This document shows positions 18,988 through 26,956 of a stretch of DNA of 64,000 nt, one piece after another. The stretch covers positions 1,488,001 to 1,552,000 of the forward strand of contig OZ242174.1 of the NCBI GenBank assembly GCA_965205685.1, written 5' to 3'. Both the position numbers and the translations under genes were made by a program. The first letter of the stretch is position 1. Each line of letters opens with the position of its first letter. Source of the DNA: WTFY01 sp965205685 (GTDB taxonomy: Bacteria > Pseudomonadota > Gammaproteobacteria > UBA4575). The notes beneath the pieces are model-generated. The model was not told the DNA's origin. It made no database searches and saw only the letters and a list, made by a program, of their open reading frames with translations.

Positions 18988-19416
18988 TCAACCTCGCGAA
19001 AAAATTTCATGTTCCGCAAAGAAAAATTTTATTTCTCGTTTGGCATTTTTCTTACAGTCCGAACCATGCACCGCATTTCTAGTCGTCGAGGTCGCATATT
19101 TTGCGCGTATTGTTCCTGGCCTGGCTTCACCAAACGTCGTGGGTCCCATCACTTCGCGATAGCGGGTAATCGCATCCTCGGCCTCCAATACCTGTACGAC
19201 CACAGGGCCGGAGGTCATGAACTCCACCAGATCCTCGTAAAACGACTTGCTCTGATGAATCTCATAGAAATCACCTGCCTGCACCCGGCTCATTCTCAAC
19301 ATTTTTGCGGCAACAATCAATAAACCCGCTTTTTCTATGCATGTCTCGATTTCCCCAATCAAGTTCTTCCGTACAGCATCTGGTTTTATGATGGATAAAG
19401 TGCGTTCCTTTGCCAT
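18988..19416 (-). CDS. ndk: Nucleoside diphosphate kinase
   Basis: This 142-residue enzyme balances nucleoside triphosphate pools by moving the gamma phosphate through a phosphohistidine. The active-site motif NAVHGSD is present with the catalytic histidine near residue 117, and the N-terminal ERTLSIIKPDAV is typical of the family. I chose the ATG at 19414-19416 because AGGA lies 9 bases upstream of it, whereas the ATG three codons earlier abuts that site. It follows iscX by 89 bases and precedes rodZ. In relatives rlmN and pilF usually lie between ndk and rodZ; both are absent here. Confidence 0.97.
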   Translation of the reverse strand: MAKERTLSIIKPDAVRKNLIGEIETCIEKAGLLIVAAKMLRMSRVQAGDFYEIHQSKSFYEDLVEFMTSGPVVVQVLEAEDAITRYREVMGPTTFGEARPGTIRAKYATSTTRNAVHGSDCKKNAKREIKFFFAEHEIFSRG

Positions 19417-19505
19417 GAGCGACATTCCTGAATCAAATTAAAATTGAACAAAGCGGTTTTCTTTGGTGTGCAGCAGACTTTAGAGAGGCGGGGGATTACG
19501 GGCGG

Positions 19506-19706
19506 TCAGTCACGTTCATCAAGCCATGCCATCTGGATAGCTTCAAGAATGCGTTCATTGGATGTCTCTGGATCATCGTCAAAATCCTCCAGCGCACAGA
19601 TCCATTCATGCAGGTCTGTGAACCGGATGTACTGGGGGTCTACATCAGGATGAGCTTCATCCAGTGCAATCGCGATTTCCAAAGAATCGATCCATTTCAG
19701 GCTCAT
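19506..19706 (-). CDS. iscX: Fe-S assembly accessory protein IscX
   Basis: This 66-residue acidic protein binds IscS and iron and tunes the rate of cluster assembly on IscU. The sequence KWIDSLEIAIALDE near the start and the middle RFTDLHEWICALEDFDDDP match the family closely, including the conserved acidic patch. It follows fdx at the end of the isc operon, its standard place, although the gap of 142 bases is unusually long and contains a possible 31-codon reading frame. The length equals that of the Escherichia coli protein. Confidence 0.96.
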   Translation of the reverse strand: MSLKWIDSLEIAIALDEAHPDVDPQYIRFTDLHEWICALEDFDDDPETSNERILEAIQMAWLDERD

Positions 19707-19712
19707 GACGGC

Positions 19713-19808
19713 TTACCCGGGCATGAGCTGGTATTGAGCATCACGGTACGCGTGGTTCATTTTTCCGAGAGGCCTACCCTGCACAACATCAAAAGGTGGA
19801 ATGTACAT
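19713..19808 (-). CDS. Possible 31-residue small protein between fdx and iscX
   Basis: A leftward frame from ATG (19806-19808) to TAA (19713-19715) encodes MYIPPFDVVQGRPLG and continues for 31 residues. It ends 6 bases before the iscX ATG, a spacing suited to translational coupling. An internal ATG would give a 15-residue version. There is no strong ribosome binding site and no recognisable domain. It may be chance open sequence in an intergenic spacer; conservation in relatives would decide. Confidence 0.2.
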   Translation of the reverse strand: MYIPPFDVVQGRPLGKMNHAYRDAQYQLMPG

Positions 19809-19848
19809 GGTATTCAGCGGTCATTCAAAGAGTTTTTACCGCATCCCC

Positions 19849-20187
19849 TCAGTGGCTTTCCGAGACCATGTTGATGGTGTATTTCGGGATCTCGATGACC
19901 AGGTCTTCCTCACCGATAATAGCCTGGCAACTCAGGCGCGAGTCCGGCTCCAGACCCCAGGCTTTGTCCAGATAATCCTCTTCATTTTCCTCGGCTTCAT
20001 TCAGGGAATCCATTCCTTCACGCACATACACGTGGCAGGTCGTGCAGGCACAGGATTTCTCGCAGGCATGTTCAATACCGATGTCGTTGGCAAGCGCGGC
20101 GTTGCAGATGCTGATACCCGCCTCGGCCTCGATGGTTTTGCCCTCAGGGCAGATATCCTCATGGGGTAAAAACTTGATTTTCGGCAT
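19849..20187 (-). CDS. fdx: ISC-type [2Fe-2S] ferredoxin
   Basis: This 112-residue adrenodoxin-type ferredoxin donates electrons for cluster assembly on IscU. The four ligands appear in HACEKSCACTTCHVYV and SRLSCQAI, with the spacing C-x5-C-x2-C and a distant fourth cysteine. The surrounding acidic stretch NEAEENEEDYLDKA is typical of the ISC ferredoxin and is thought to contact IscS. The ATG start gives the family N-terminus MPKIKFLPHE. It follows hscA by 5 bases in the isc operon. Confidence 0.98.
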   Translation of the reverse strand: MPKIKFLPHEDICPEGKTIEAEAGISICNAALANDIGIEHACEKSCACTTCHVYVREGMDSLNEAEENEEDYLDKAWGLEPDSRLSCQAIIGEEDLVIEIPKYTINMVSESH

Positions 20188-20192
20188 GATTT

Positions 20193-22073
20193 TCAGTCCT
20201 GTTCAAATTCCTCGACACGATGGCCGCGCATCACCTGCCGTACACTCCGGTTCATGCGGCGCTCCACAAACGTCTCGCTTGCATGCTCGAGGTTCTCAAT
20301 GGCCTGCTTGATCTGTTCGTTGCTTCCCCCTTCGCAGGCATCTTCAAGTGTGGCCCTGGCCCGATCAATCGCTTCCTGTTCACTGGCAGACAACAACTCT
20401 TCGGCGTCTTTCTCCAGCGCAGAACGCAAAGCCTCCAGAACCCGCTTCGCATTGACCTGCTGCTCAGCCAGCTGCTTTGCGTGCACATCGTCCTCGGCAT
20501 GCTCGAAGGAATCTTTCAGCATTTTTTCCACTTCTGTATCCGTCAACCCGTAGGAGGGCTTCACTTCCACGCTTGCGGACACACCACTGGTCTTTTCCTG
20601 GGCACTCACACTCAACAATCCGTCTGCATCCACCTGAAAGGTAACCCGGATGTGCGCGGCACCTGCAACCATGGGCGGAATCCCGGTCAGATCAAAAGTT
20701 GCCAGGGACCGGCAATCCTCGACTTTCTCTCGTTCACCCTGCACGACATGGATGCGCATTGCCGTCTGCCCGTCCTTGAACGTTGTAAACTCCTGAGCAC
20801 GGACAACCGGAATGACCGTGTTTCTCTCGACGATCCTGGACACCAGGTTACCCATGGTTTCGACCCCCAGGGACAGCGGCAAAACGTCCAGCAAAAGCAT
20901 GTCGGAACCGAGGTTGTTCCCTGCCAGTATGTCGGCCTGCTGGGCAGCTCCTGTGGCTACCACCTTGTCCGGATCAATATCGGACAGTGGAGGCTGGCCA
21001 AAAAGTTCCTCCACGTGTTTGCGCACGCACGGGATCCGTGTAGATCCCCCCACCATAATGACGTGTCTGACTTCCGAGGGATCTACACCTGCTTCTCGCA
21101 GCGTCTTGCGGCACCACGCAATCGTCTTTTTGATATAGGGTGTGATCAACCGTTCAAACTGTTCGCCGGTCAGCCTGAGATCGATCCTTATCTGATCCCC
21201 GTGTTCCAGACGAATTTCGGTTTCGTTTGCATCGGTCAGCGATTCCTTGGCGCTTCGTGCCGCTTCCAGCACTTTTCGCATGAACTGGTGGTCCTGACCT
21301 GTGTTCAGACCGGCCTGCTCCAGAATCCAGGCCGCAATTTCCCGGTCAAAATCATCGCCTCCGAGTGCTGTGTCGCCCCCAGTTGACAATACTTCGAACA
21401 CGCCTTTGGTCAACCGGAGAATAGAGATGTCAAAGGTGCCGCCGCCAAGGTCGTACACGGCGGTCACCCCTTCCGCCTGGCGGTCAAGTCCGTAGGCTAC
21501 CGCAGCCGCAGTCGGTTCATTCAGTAATCGAAAGACGTTCAGACCGGCAAGTTTGGCGGCATCCTTGGTGGCCTGACGTTGCGCATCGTCAAAATACGCC
21601 GGCACCGTAATCACGACTCCTGCAAGCTCTCCTCCCAACGTTAGCTCGGCGCGCGTTCGCAATGTCTTCAGGATTTCCGAAGAAACCTCGATTGATGTGA
21701 CCGGTCCCGCCACAGTCTGAATCTGCGGCACACCGCCTTCCTGGTCAACAAATTGGTACGGGAGGTAGCCCTGAAGTGTGGCGAGGTCATCCACAGACCG
21801 GCCCATGATGCGCTTCACAGAAGCGAGCGTATTCAGTGGATCGCACGTCGCCTGCTCCAGTGCACAGGCACCCACCATGACACCGTCTTCAAGGGTATAG
21901 CGCACAACCGAAGGAAGTATGTCCGTACCCTCGGCATCTGGCAGGGTTTCTGCAACACCGCTTCGGACACTGGCCACCAGCGAGTTCGTCGTCCCCAGGT
22001 CGATCCCGGCAGCAAGGCGGTGCTCATGTGGAGCCGTCGATTGACCCGGTTCTGAAATCTGCAAAAGCGCCAT
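20193..22073 (-). CDS. hscA: Fe-S assembly Hsp70 chaperone HscA
   Basis: HscA is the specialised Hsp70 that, with HscB, binds the LPPVK loop of IscU and promotes cluster transfer. The 626-residue protein shows the ATPase motifs GIDLGTTNSLVA near residue 24 and VYDLGGGTFDISIL near residue 210. VGGSTRIPCVRKHVEELFG follows near residue 350, then the substrate-binding beta domain and C-terminal helices. It is slightly longer than general DnaK's ATPase core requires and lacks the DnaK C-terminal tail, as HscA does. The context, with hscB upstream and fdx downstream at 5-6 base spacing, confirms the role. Confidence 0.98.
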   Translation of the reverse strand: MALLQISEPGQSTAPHEHRLAAGIDLGTTNSLVASVRSGVAETLPDAEGTDILPSVVRYTLEDGVMVGACALEQATCDPLNTLASVKRIMGRSVDDLATLQGYLPYQFVDQEGGVPQIQTVAGPVTSIEVSSEILKTLRTRAELTLGGELAGVVITVPAYFDDAQRQATKDAAKLAGLNVFRLLNEPTAAAVAYGLDRQAEGVTAVYDLGGGTFDISILRLTKGVFEVLSTGGDTALGGDDFDREIAAWILEQAGLNTGQDHQFMRKVLEAARSAKESLTDANETEIRLEHGDQIRIDLRLTGEQFERLITPYIKKTIAWCRKTLREAGVDPSEVRHVIMVGGSTRIPCVRKHVEELFGQPPLSDIDPDKVVATGAAQQADILAGNNLGSDMLLLDVLPLSLGVETMGNLVSRIVERNTVIPVVRAQEFTTFKDGQTAMRIHVVQGEREKVEDCRSLATFDLTGIPPMVAGAAHIRVTFQVDADGLLSVSAQEKTSGVSASVEVKPSYGLTDTEVEKMLKDSFEHAEDDVHAKQLAEQQVNAKRVLEALRSALEKDAEELLSASEQEAIDRARATLEDACEGGSNEQIKQAIENLEHASETFVERRMNRSVRQVMRGHRVEEFEQD

Positions 22074-22079
22074 GTGGAT

Positions 22080-22622
22080 TTATAAAAGCTGCTCTTCGAG
22101 CTTTTCCTGCTTTTCCCTGAGTTGATTGGTCAGTCGTTCATAGAATTGCAGCTTCAGTGCCGAGTCTTTTGCAGCGCCCAGGTCGCCTCGTGCATACTCG
22201 GTCGAGAACCGGGAAATCAGCTCGCTTTGCTGCTGCCTGAACTCGCATGCCAATTCCTCCAGAGCCGTGCCGGGGTCTGCGGCCTGATCCAGTTCCGCGA
22301 CCCGCTCATGCAGCTCCATCTGCTGCATCAAAAACTCCGCATCCCTTGAAGTTTCCGTATCCGCATCAAATTCCCGATCCTGCAACCCCAAGAGATAGTG
22401 GGCACGCCTCAGGTCATTCTTGAGAACGCTGTACGCCTCGTTCACAAACGCCGTATGCTGCACGGACAGGCGCTGCTCCTGGTCGCTCTTGCCGGTAAAA
22501 CGATCCGGATGCAGGGCACTTTGGAAAGCCCGGTACTTAGAGGCCAGTTCTTCCTGGTCCACCTCAAAGCTCTCGGAAAGGCCGAACAACTCGAAATAGT
22601 TTCGAGTGAGATCTATATTCAT
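22080..22622 (-). CDS. hscB: Fe-S assembly co-chaperone HscB
   Basis: This 180-residue J-domain protein brings IscU to HscA and stimulates its ATPase activity. The HPD motif of the J domain is seen in LHPDRFTGKSDQE near residues 38-41. It is followed by a helical C-terminal domain that binds IscU. The N-terminus MNIDLTRNYFELFGL matches the family. It lies 6 bases before hscA and after iscA. The length is a little above the 171 residues of the Escherichia coli protein. Confidence 0.97.
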   Translation of the reverse strand: MNIDLTRNYFELFGLSESFEVDQEELASKYRAFQSALHPDRFTGKSDQEQRLSVQHTAFVNEAYSVLKNDLRRAHYLLGLQDREFDADTETSRDAEFLMQQMELHERVAELDQAADPGTALEELACEFRQQQSELISRFSTEYARGDLGAAKDSALKLQFYERLTNQLREKQEKLEEQLL

Positions 22623-22677
22623 GCTAATTGGATAAGTGGAAGAAAATGATCGCTGAAACGATCAAGGCCGGGAATGG

Positions 22678-23001
22678 TCAGATGCTGAAACTCTCCCCGC
22701 AACCGCAACGGTCCTTTTCGTTCGGATTCCTGAATTGAAAGCCTTCCGACAGTCCCTCGCGCTTAAAATCCAGTTCGGTGCCGTTCAGATACACCATGCT
22801 TTTGGGGTTGATCACCACCTTGACGCCCTTGTCTTCAAATATGTGGTCCTCTTTTTCAACCTGATCAGCAAATTCGATGGTATAGGCCATACCTGAACAG
22901 CCCGTCGTTTTCACGCCCAGGCGCACACCAATCCCCTTGCCACGTTTTTCAAGGTAGCTCTTTACGTGCTCGGCCGCACTGCTTGTCAAGGAGATGGACA
23001 C
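22678..23001 (-). CDS. iscA: A-type Fe-S carrier IscA
   Basis: This 107-residue carrier receives clusters and passes them to [4Fe-4S] apoproteins. The three conserved cysteines are at the GCSGMAY motif (near residue 35) and the C-terminal CGCGESF (near 99 and 101). Start is a GTG with AGGA well spaced upstream. It follows iscU by 11 bases and precedes hscB by 55. The surrounding GVKTTG and FEDKGVKVVINPKS segments are typical of IscA. Confidence 0.98.
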   Translation of the reverse strand: MSISLTSSAAEHVKSYLEKRGKGIGVRLGVKTTGCSGMAYTIEFADQVEKEDHIFEDKGVKVVINPKSMVYLNGTELDFKREGLSEGFQFRNPNEKDRCGCGESFSI

Positions 23002-23012
23002 GCTTTTCCTGC

Positions 23013-23420
23013 CTATGCGATTTTCTTGTGCTCAGCTGCACTCACATCCTTGGACTTGAGATCCTCTATCGCTGCCCGGATTGCATCTTCCGCCAGCACC
23101 GAACAGTGAATTTTCACAGGCGGCAGGGCAAGCTCTTCTGCAATATCCGTGTTCTTGATTTCAGAAGCCTCATCCAGGGTCTTACCCTTAACCCATTCTG
23201 TCAGCAGGCTGGAGGAAGCAATCGCTGAGCCACAGCCATAGGTCTTGAATTTGGCATCCTCAATTACACCGTCATCACCGACCTTGATCTGCAGCTTCAT
23301 CACATCACCGCATGCGGGCGCGCCAACCATGCCTGTGCCCACACTCTGATCGCTTTTATCAAACGACCCTACGTTTCGCGGGTTCTCGTAATGGTCCAAC
23401 ACTTTGTCACTGTATGCCAT
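23013..23420 (-). CDS. iscU: Fe-S cluster scaffold IscU
   Basis: This 135-residue protein is the scaffold on which [2Fe-2S] clusters are built from sulfur supplied by IscS. The three ligand cysteines are visible in GAPACGDVMKL, TYGCGSAIASS and KIHCSVLAEDAI, and the HscA recognition loop is LPPVK. The length is slightly greater than the 128 residues of Escherichia coli IscU because of a C-terminal extension DVSAAEHKKIA. It lies between iscS and iscA. Confidence 0.98.
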   Translation of the reverse strand: MAYSDKVLDHYENPRNVGSFDKSDQSVGTGMVGAPACGDVMKLQIKVGDDGVIEDAKFKTYGCGSAIASSSLLTEWVKGKTLDEASEIKNTDIAEELALPPVKIHCSVLAEDAIRAAIEDLKSKDVSAAEHKKIA

Positions 23421-23488
23421 GATTCACGTCTCCTGATTTCCTATGCCAGTATGTACTAAAATTTAAACTCTAAAAATCAACAGCGGCC

Positions 23489-24712
23489 TCAATGGGCTGC
23501 CCATTCGACAGTCTTGAGGTCAATGCCCTCCTTGTGCATCTCCCACAAGGGAGAAAGGTCACGCAGCTTGACTACCGCGCTCCTGATCAACTGAGTCGCG
23601 TAGTCGACCTCATCCACTGTCGTAAACCGTCCAATTGTAAAGCGAATCGAACTGTGCGCAAGCTCATCGTCACGACCCAGTGCCCGCAGCACGTAGCTGG
23701 GTTCAAGGGATGCACTTGTGCATGCCGAACCTGACGACACCGCAATATCCTTGAGGGCCATGATCAGGCTTTCACCCTCAATGAAATTAAAACTGACATT
23801 GAGATTGCCCGGGATGCGCTGTTCCAGGTCCCCGTTGATATAAATTTCATCGATGTCCTTCAGGCCGTTCAACAGCCTGTTCCTCAACATGAGAATGCGC
23901 TCGTTGTCTGCTGCCATTTCTTCTTTTGCAATACGAAACGCCTCGCCCATACCCACGATCTGATGTGTAGCCAGCGTCCCGGAACGCATGCCACGTTCAT
24001 GTCCGCCGCCATGTATCTGCGCCTCAATGCGAACGCGAGGCTTTCTGCGCACATACAAGGCACCGATCCCTTTGGGCCCATACACCTTGTGGGCCGACAG
24101 GCTCATCAGGTCGATGTTCATGTCCTGCACGTCAATCCCTGCCTTGCCCGGGCTTTGCGCGGCGTCCACATGAAAAATGATCTTGTGCTTGCGGGTAATC
24201 TCGCCAATGGCCTTGATGTCCTGGATGACGCCGATTTCATTGTTGACATGCATGATCGAAACCAGAACCGTATCGTCCCGGATCGCTGCCCGAAGATCAT
24301 CAAGGTCAATCAGGCCTGAACTTTGCGGCTCCAGGTAGGTCACCTCGAATCCTTCACGTTCCAGTTGACGGCAGGTATCCAGCACCGCCTTGTGCTCCGT
24401 CTTGCAGGTAATGATGTGTTTGCCGTTTTTCTGGTAAAAATGTGCCGCACCCTTGATGGCCAGGTTGTCTGACTCGGTGGCCCCACTGGTCCAGATGATT
24501 TCTTTCGGGTCTGCCTGGATCAATGCGGCAACATGTTCTCTCGCTTCTTCCACAGCCTTTTCCGCACTCCAGCCGAAGCTGTGGCTGCGGGATGCAGGAT
24601 TTCCATAGTTCCCATCCAGCGTCAGGCACTTCATCATGGCCTCGGCCACCCGCTCATCGACTGGTGTGGTAGCACTGTAATCCAGGTATATCGGTAGTTT
24701 CATGTCGGTCAC
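23489..24712 (-). CDS. iscS: Cysteine desulfurase IscS
   Basis: This 407-residue PLP enzyme removes sulfur from cysteine as a persulfide and delivers it to IscU and to tRNA thiolation. The PLP lysine is in SLSAHKVYGPKG near residue 209, and the persulfide cysteine is in SSGSACTSASLEPS near residue 331. The C-terminus ending PLWEMHKEGIDLKTVEWAAH is typical. I chose the GTG at 24710-24712 because AGGAG lies 7 bases ahead; the ATG three codons later is poorly spaced. It follows iscR by 10 bases. Confidence 0.98.
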   Translation of the reverse strand: MTDMKLPIYLDYSATTPVDERVAEAMMKCLTLDGNYGNPASRSHSFGWSAEKAVEEAREHVAALIQADPKEIIWTSGATESDNLAIKGAAHFYQKNGKHIITCKTEHKAVLDTCRQLEREGFEVTYLEPQSSGLIDLDDLRAAIRDDTVLVSIMHVNNEIGVIQDIKAIGEITRKHKIIFHVDAAQSPGKAGIDVQDMNIDLMSLSAHKVYGPKGIGALYVRRKPRVRIEAQIHGGGHERGMRSGTLATHQIVGMGEAFRIAKEEMAADNERILMLRNRLLNGLKDIDEIYINGDLEQRIPGNLNVSFNFIEGESLIMALKDIAVSSGSACTSASLEPSYVLRALGRDDELAHSSIRFTIGRFTTVDEVDYATQLIRSAVVKLRDLSPLWEMHKEGIDLKTVEWAAH

Positions 24713-24722
24713 TGTCTGGCTC

Positions 24723-25181
24723 CTAAATAACTTCTACCCGGTTCATCCGATGTTCCTGCCGGCTGGATACTTCCTGCACATGCGCATTACTGACGGCCTG
24801 CGCAAGACTGATGCCTGAGAGATGGCTGCGAATCTGGCCACTCAGGCCTTCCCACAAGTCATGTGTCAGACAACGCTGGTGATTCTGGCAATCTGCACTG
24901 CCTCCGCAACGGGTGGCATCCAGACTCTCCTCGACCGCATCAATGACATCGGCTATGGCAATCTCTTCCGAGTCCACAGCAAGCGAGTATCCGCCGCCCG
25001 GCCCACGGGTGCTTTTCACCAGACCTCGTCCACGCAGCAACGGGAACAGCTGCTCCAGGTAGGCCAGGGAAATCCCTTGTCTTTCCGAAATATCGGCCAG
25101 GGACACAGGACCCTCGTCATGATGCAGGGCAATATCGAACATGGCAGTCACCGCATATCGCCCTTTGGTGCTGAGTTTCAT
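24723..25181 (-). CDS. iscR: Fe-S-responsive regulator IscR
   Basis: This 152-residue Rrf2-family repressor carries a [2Fe-2S] cluster and, when the cluster is present, shuts down the isc operon. The winged helix-turn-helix fills the first 75 residues (MKLSTKGRYAVTAMFDIA onward). The cluster ligands are three cysteines in RCGGSADCQNHQRC, followed by the conserved His of LTHDLW. Start is the ATG at 25179-25181 with AGAGGG upstream; a start eight codons earlier is unlikely. An IscR-type operator lies just upstream, which predicts autoregulation of the whole run. Confidence 0.98.
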   Translation of the reverse strand: MKLSTKGRYAVTAMFDIALHHDEGPVSLADISERQGISLAYLEQLFPLLRGRGLVKSTRGPGGGYSLAVDSEEIAIADVIDAVEESLDATRCGGSADCQNHQRCLTHDLWEGLSGQIRSHLSGISLAQAVSNAHVQEVSSRQEHRMNRVEVI

Positions 25182-25227
25182 AACCTGTTGCCCTCTGTCA
25201 TCCAATCCAACCGTCGTCTCACACGCC

Positions 25228-25262
25228 AGTATAGCAAATAACCGAGTAAATCACTCAGGTAT
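25228..25262 (-). promoter_or_regulatory. isc operon promoter with a type 1 IscR site
   Basis: The 25-base palindrome at 25238-25262, read leftward as ATACCTGAG, seven bases, then ACTCGGTTAT-like half, matches the type 1 IscR consensus at 22 of 25 positions. The two core mismatches compensate each other, so dyad symmetry is kept. An extended -10 element, TGC-TATACT (hexamer 25228-25233), lies directly downstream. The site covers the -35 region, which is the geometry of repression by [2Fe-2S]-IscR. Confidence 0.85.
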
Positions 25263-25351
25263 ATAAAGGAATAGTTTTGCCCTGCGTACGCTATCCCATT
25301 GGTAAGGGAAGCTTCATGTGCACGTTCAAAAACTGGGGGCGTTCGAGAAAA

Positions 25352-26062
25352 TTATTGTGAAGCAGGGTTCTGGGTAGCGCTTAGAATCCCACGCAGGATG
25401 TTGACCTCTACCTGTGTGAGGCGGGCACGCTGGTAGACGTGCCTGAGGCGCCGCATGAGCAGTTTGGGTTGTCTGGGGTCCAGAAATCCGATCTCCAGCA
25501 ACACGGTTTGCAGGTGCTCAAAAAGCCGCTCCAGTTCCATCGACGTGGCGAGTTCATCCTCACAATCCACTGAATCGGGTTCCCCGGTCGCCATGAAAAT
25601 TTCATAGCAGATCACCTGCACGGCTGCTGCGAGATTCAGTGAACCCATCGAAGGTATGGCGGTCACGTACTGGCACAGGTCCAACTCCTCATTTGACAAG
25701 CCACTGCTCTCACGGCCAAAGACAATCGCCACGGGACCCCGTTCCAACTCGTTCTTCACCCTGGAACCCAGTTGCCTGGGCAAAATCTGCGAGCAGGGCA
25801 GGCCACGCTTGCGCACACTGGTCCCAACGACGAATGTGCAACTGCGAACGGCCTCCTTCAGCGAAGTACAGACTGTGGCACGCTTGAGTATGTCCGCCGC
25901 ATCCACGGCGCGCACCGTTGCCTCAGGATCCGGGAACCGCTGCGGATTGACCAGAACAAGACTTTCAATGCCCATGGTCTTTGCAGCCCGTGCGGCGGCT
26001 CCAATGTTGCCGGGATGCGAAGGCTCGACGAGCACAATGCTGGTGGTGTTGGATGTGTTCAT
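25352..26062 (-). CDS. trmJ: tRNA (cytidine/uridine-32-2'-O)-methyltransferase TrmJ
   Basis: This 236-residue SPOUT methyltransferase methylates the ribose of position 32 in several tRNAs, using S-adenosylmethionine. The N-terminal motif VLVEPSHPGNIGAAARA, the middle VFGRESSGLSNEEL and the knot motif IPSMGSLNLAAAVQV are diagnostic. It is encoded upstream of iscR on the same strand and divergent from suhB, as in many Gammaproteobacteria. The 170 bases between its stop and iscR contain the isc promoter. The ATG start fits the family. Confidence 0.97.
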   Translation of the reverse strand: MNTSNTTSIVLVEPSHPGNIGAAARAAKTMGIESLVLVNPQRFPDPEATVRAVDAADILKRATVCTSLKEAVRSCTFVVGTSVRKRGLPCSQILPRQLGSRVKNELERGPVAIVFGRESSGLSNEELDLCQYVTAIPSMGSLNLAAAVQVICYEIFMATGEPDSVDCEDELATSMELERLFEHLQTVLLEIGFLDPRQPKLLMRRLRHVYQRARLTQVEVNILRGILSATQNPASQ

Positions 26063-26114
26063 GGATACGGCAAAACCCTGCTTACAAACTTGTCACAAAA
26101 ATATATACGGTTTT

Positions 26115-26123
26115 TGGTATGCT
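26115..26123 (+). promoter_or_regulatory. Candidate extended -10 promoter for suhB
   Basis: TGG-TATGCT, with the hexamer at 26118-26123, lies 33 bases before the suhB ATG in the gap shared with trmJ. A TTGTCA at 26090-26095 is 22 bases away, too far for a standard -35, so activity would depend on the extended -10. The call is by eye. Confidence 0.35.
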
Positions 26124-26155
26124 GTCCCGGCCCCGCGACTGCCCGATCAATTCCC

Positions 26156-26956
26156 ATGCAAGCTGCACTACACATTGCAATCACGGCTGCACGCGAGGCA
26201 GGGAAAACCATTACCCGCAACCTGGAGCGTGTCGACTCCCTTTCCATACATGCAAAAAGGAAAAATGATTTTGTCAGCGAGATCGACCACCACGCAGAAC
26301 GCGAAATCATCAGTATAATCCGCCGCGCATACCCGGACCACAGCATCCTTGCCGAAGAAAGCGGCCACAGTAACGGCGGGACAGACACGAGCGAGTATCA
26401 GTGGATCATCGACCCGCTGGATGGAACGACCAATTACCTGCACGGCTTTCCACACCACTGTGTTTCGATTGCATTGCGTCACCGCCAGCGTCTGGAAGCA
26501 GGCGTGATTTTTGACCCGCTCAGGGGCGAATTGTTCTGCGCCAGCCGTGGAAACGGCGCGACCCTCAACGACAGGAAGATCCGCGTGACAGCGCTCACCC
26601 GGCTTGAAGATGCACTGCTCGGGACCGGGCTGCCGTTTCGCGAAGGCCAGGACGTGGATGCCTACCTGGCGACGTTGCGTGCCCTGATTCTGCACACCTC
26701 GGGGATACGCCGTGCGGGATCAGCTGCACTGGACCTTGCTTATATCGCGGCCGGTCGTCTGGACGGATTCTGGGAATTCGGCCTGAACATCTGGGACATC
26801 GCCGCGGGCTGTCTGATCATCCAGGAGGCCGGCGGGCTGGTCGGCGACCCTGAAGGCGGGCACACGCATCTTGAAACTGGCAACATTGTTGCAGCCAACC
26901 CGAAGCTGTTCCGGTTAATGCTGGACAGTATTCACAGGGCCCAGAAAAAGCCGTAA
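26156..26956 (+). CDS. suhB: Inositol-1-monophosphatase family protein SuhB
   Basis: This 266-residue magnesium-dependent phosphatase belongs to the SuhB group. In Escherichia coli SuhB also joins the ribosomal RNA antitermination complex through NusA. The metal-binding motif WIIDPLDGTTNY lies near residues 82-93 and the second motif WDIAAGCLIIQEAGG near 215. A PDHSILAEESG segment supplies a metal-binding glutamate. The ATG of MQAALHIAITAARE is the family start. Its TAA is directly next to the secF TGA on the opposite strand, with no bases between. Confidence 0.96.
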   Translation: MQAALHIAITAAREAGKTITRNLERVDSLSIHAKRKNDFVSEIDHHAEREIISIIRRAYPDHSILAEESGHSNGGTDTSEYQWIIDPLDGTTNYLHGFPHHCVSIALRHRQRLEAGVIFDPLRGELFCASRGNGATLNDRKIRVTALTRLEDALLGTGLPFREGQDVDAYLATLRALILHTSGIRRAGSAALDLAYIAAGRLDGFWEFGLNIWDIAAGCLIIQEAGGLVGDPEGGHTHLETGNIVAANPKLFRLMLDSIHRAQKKP

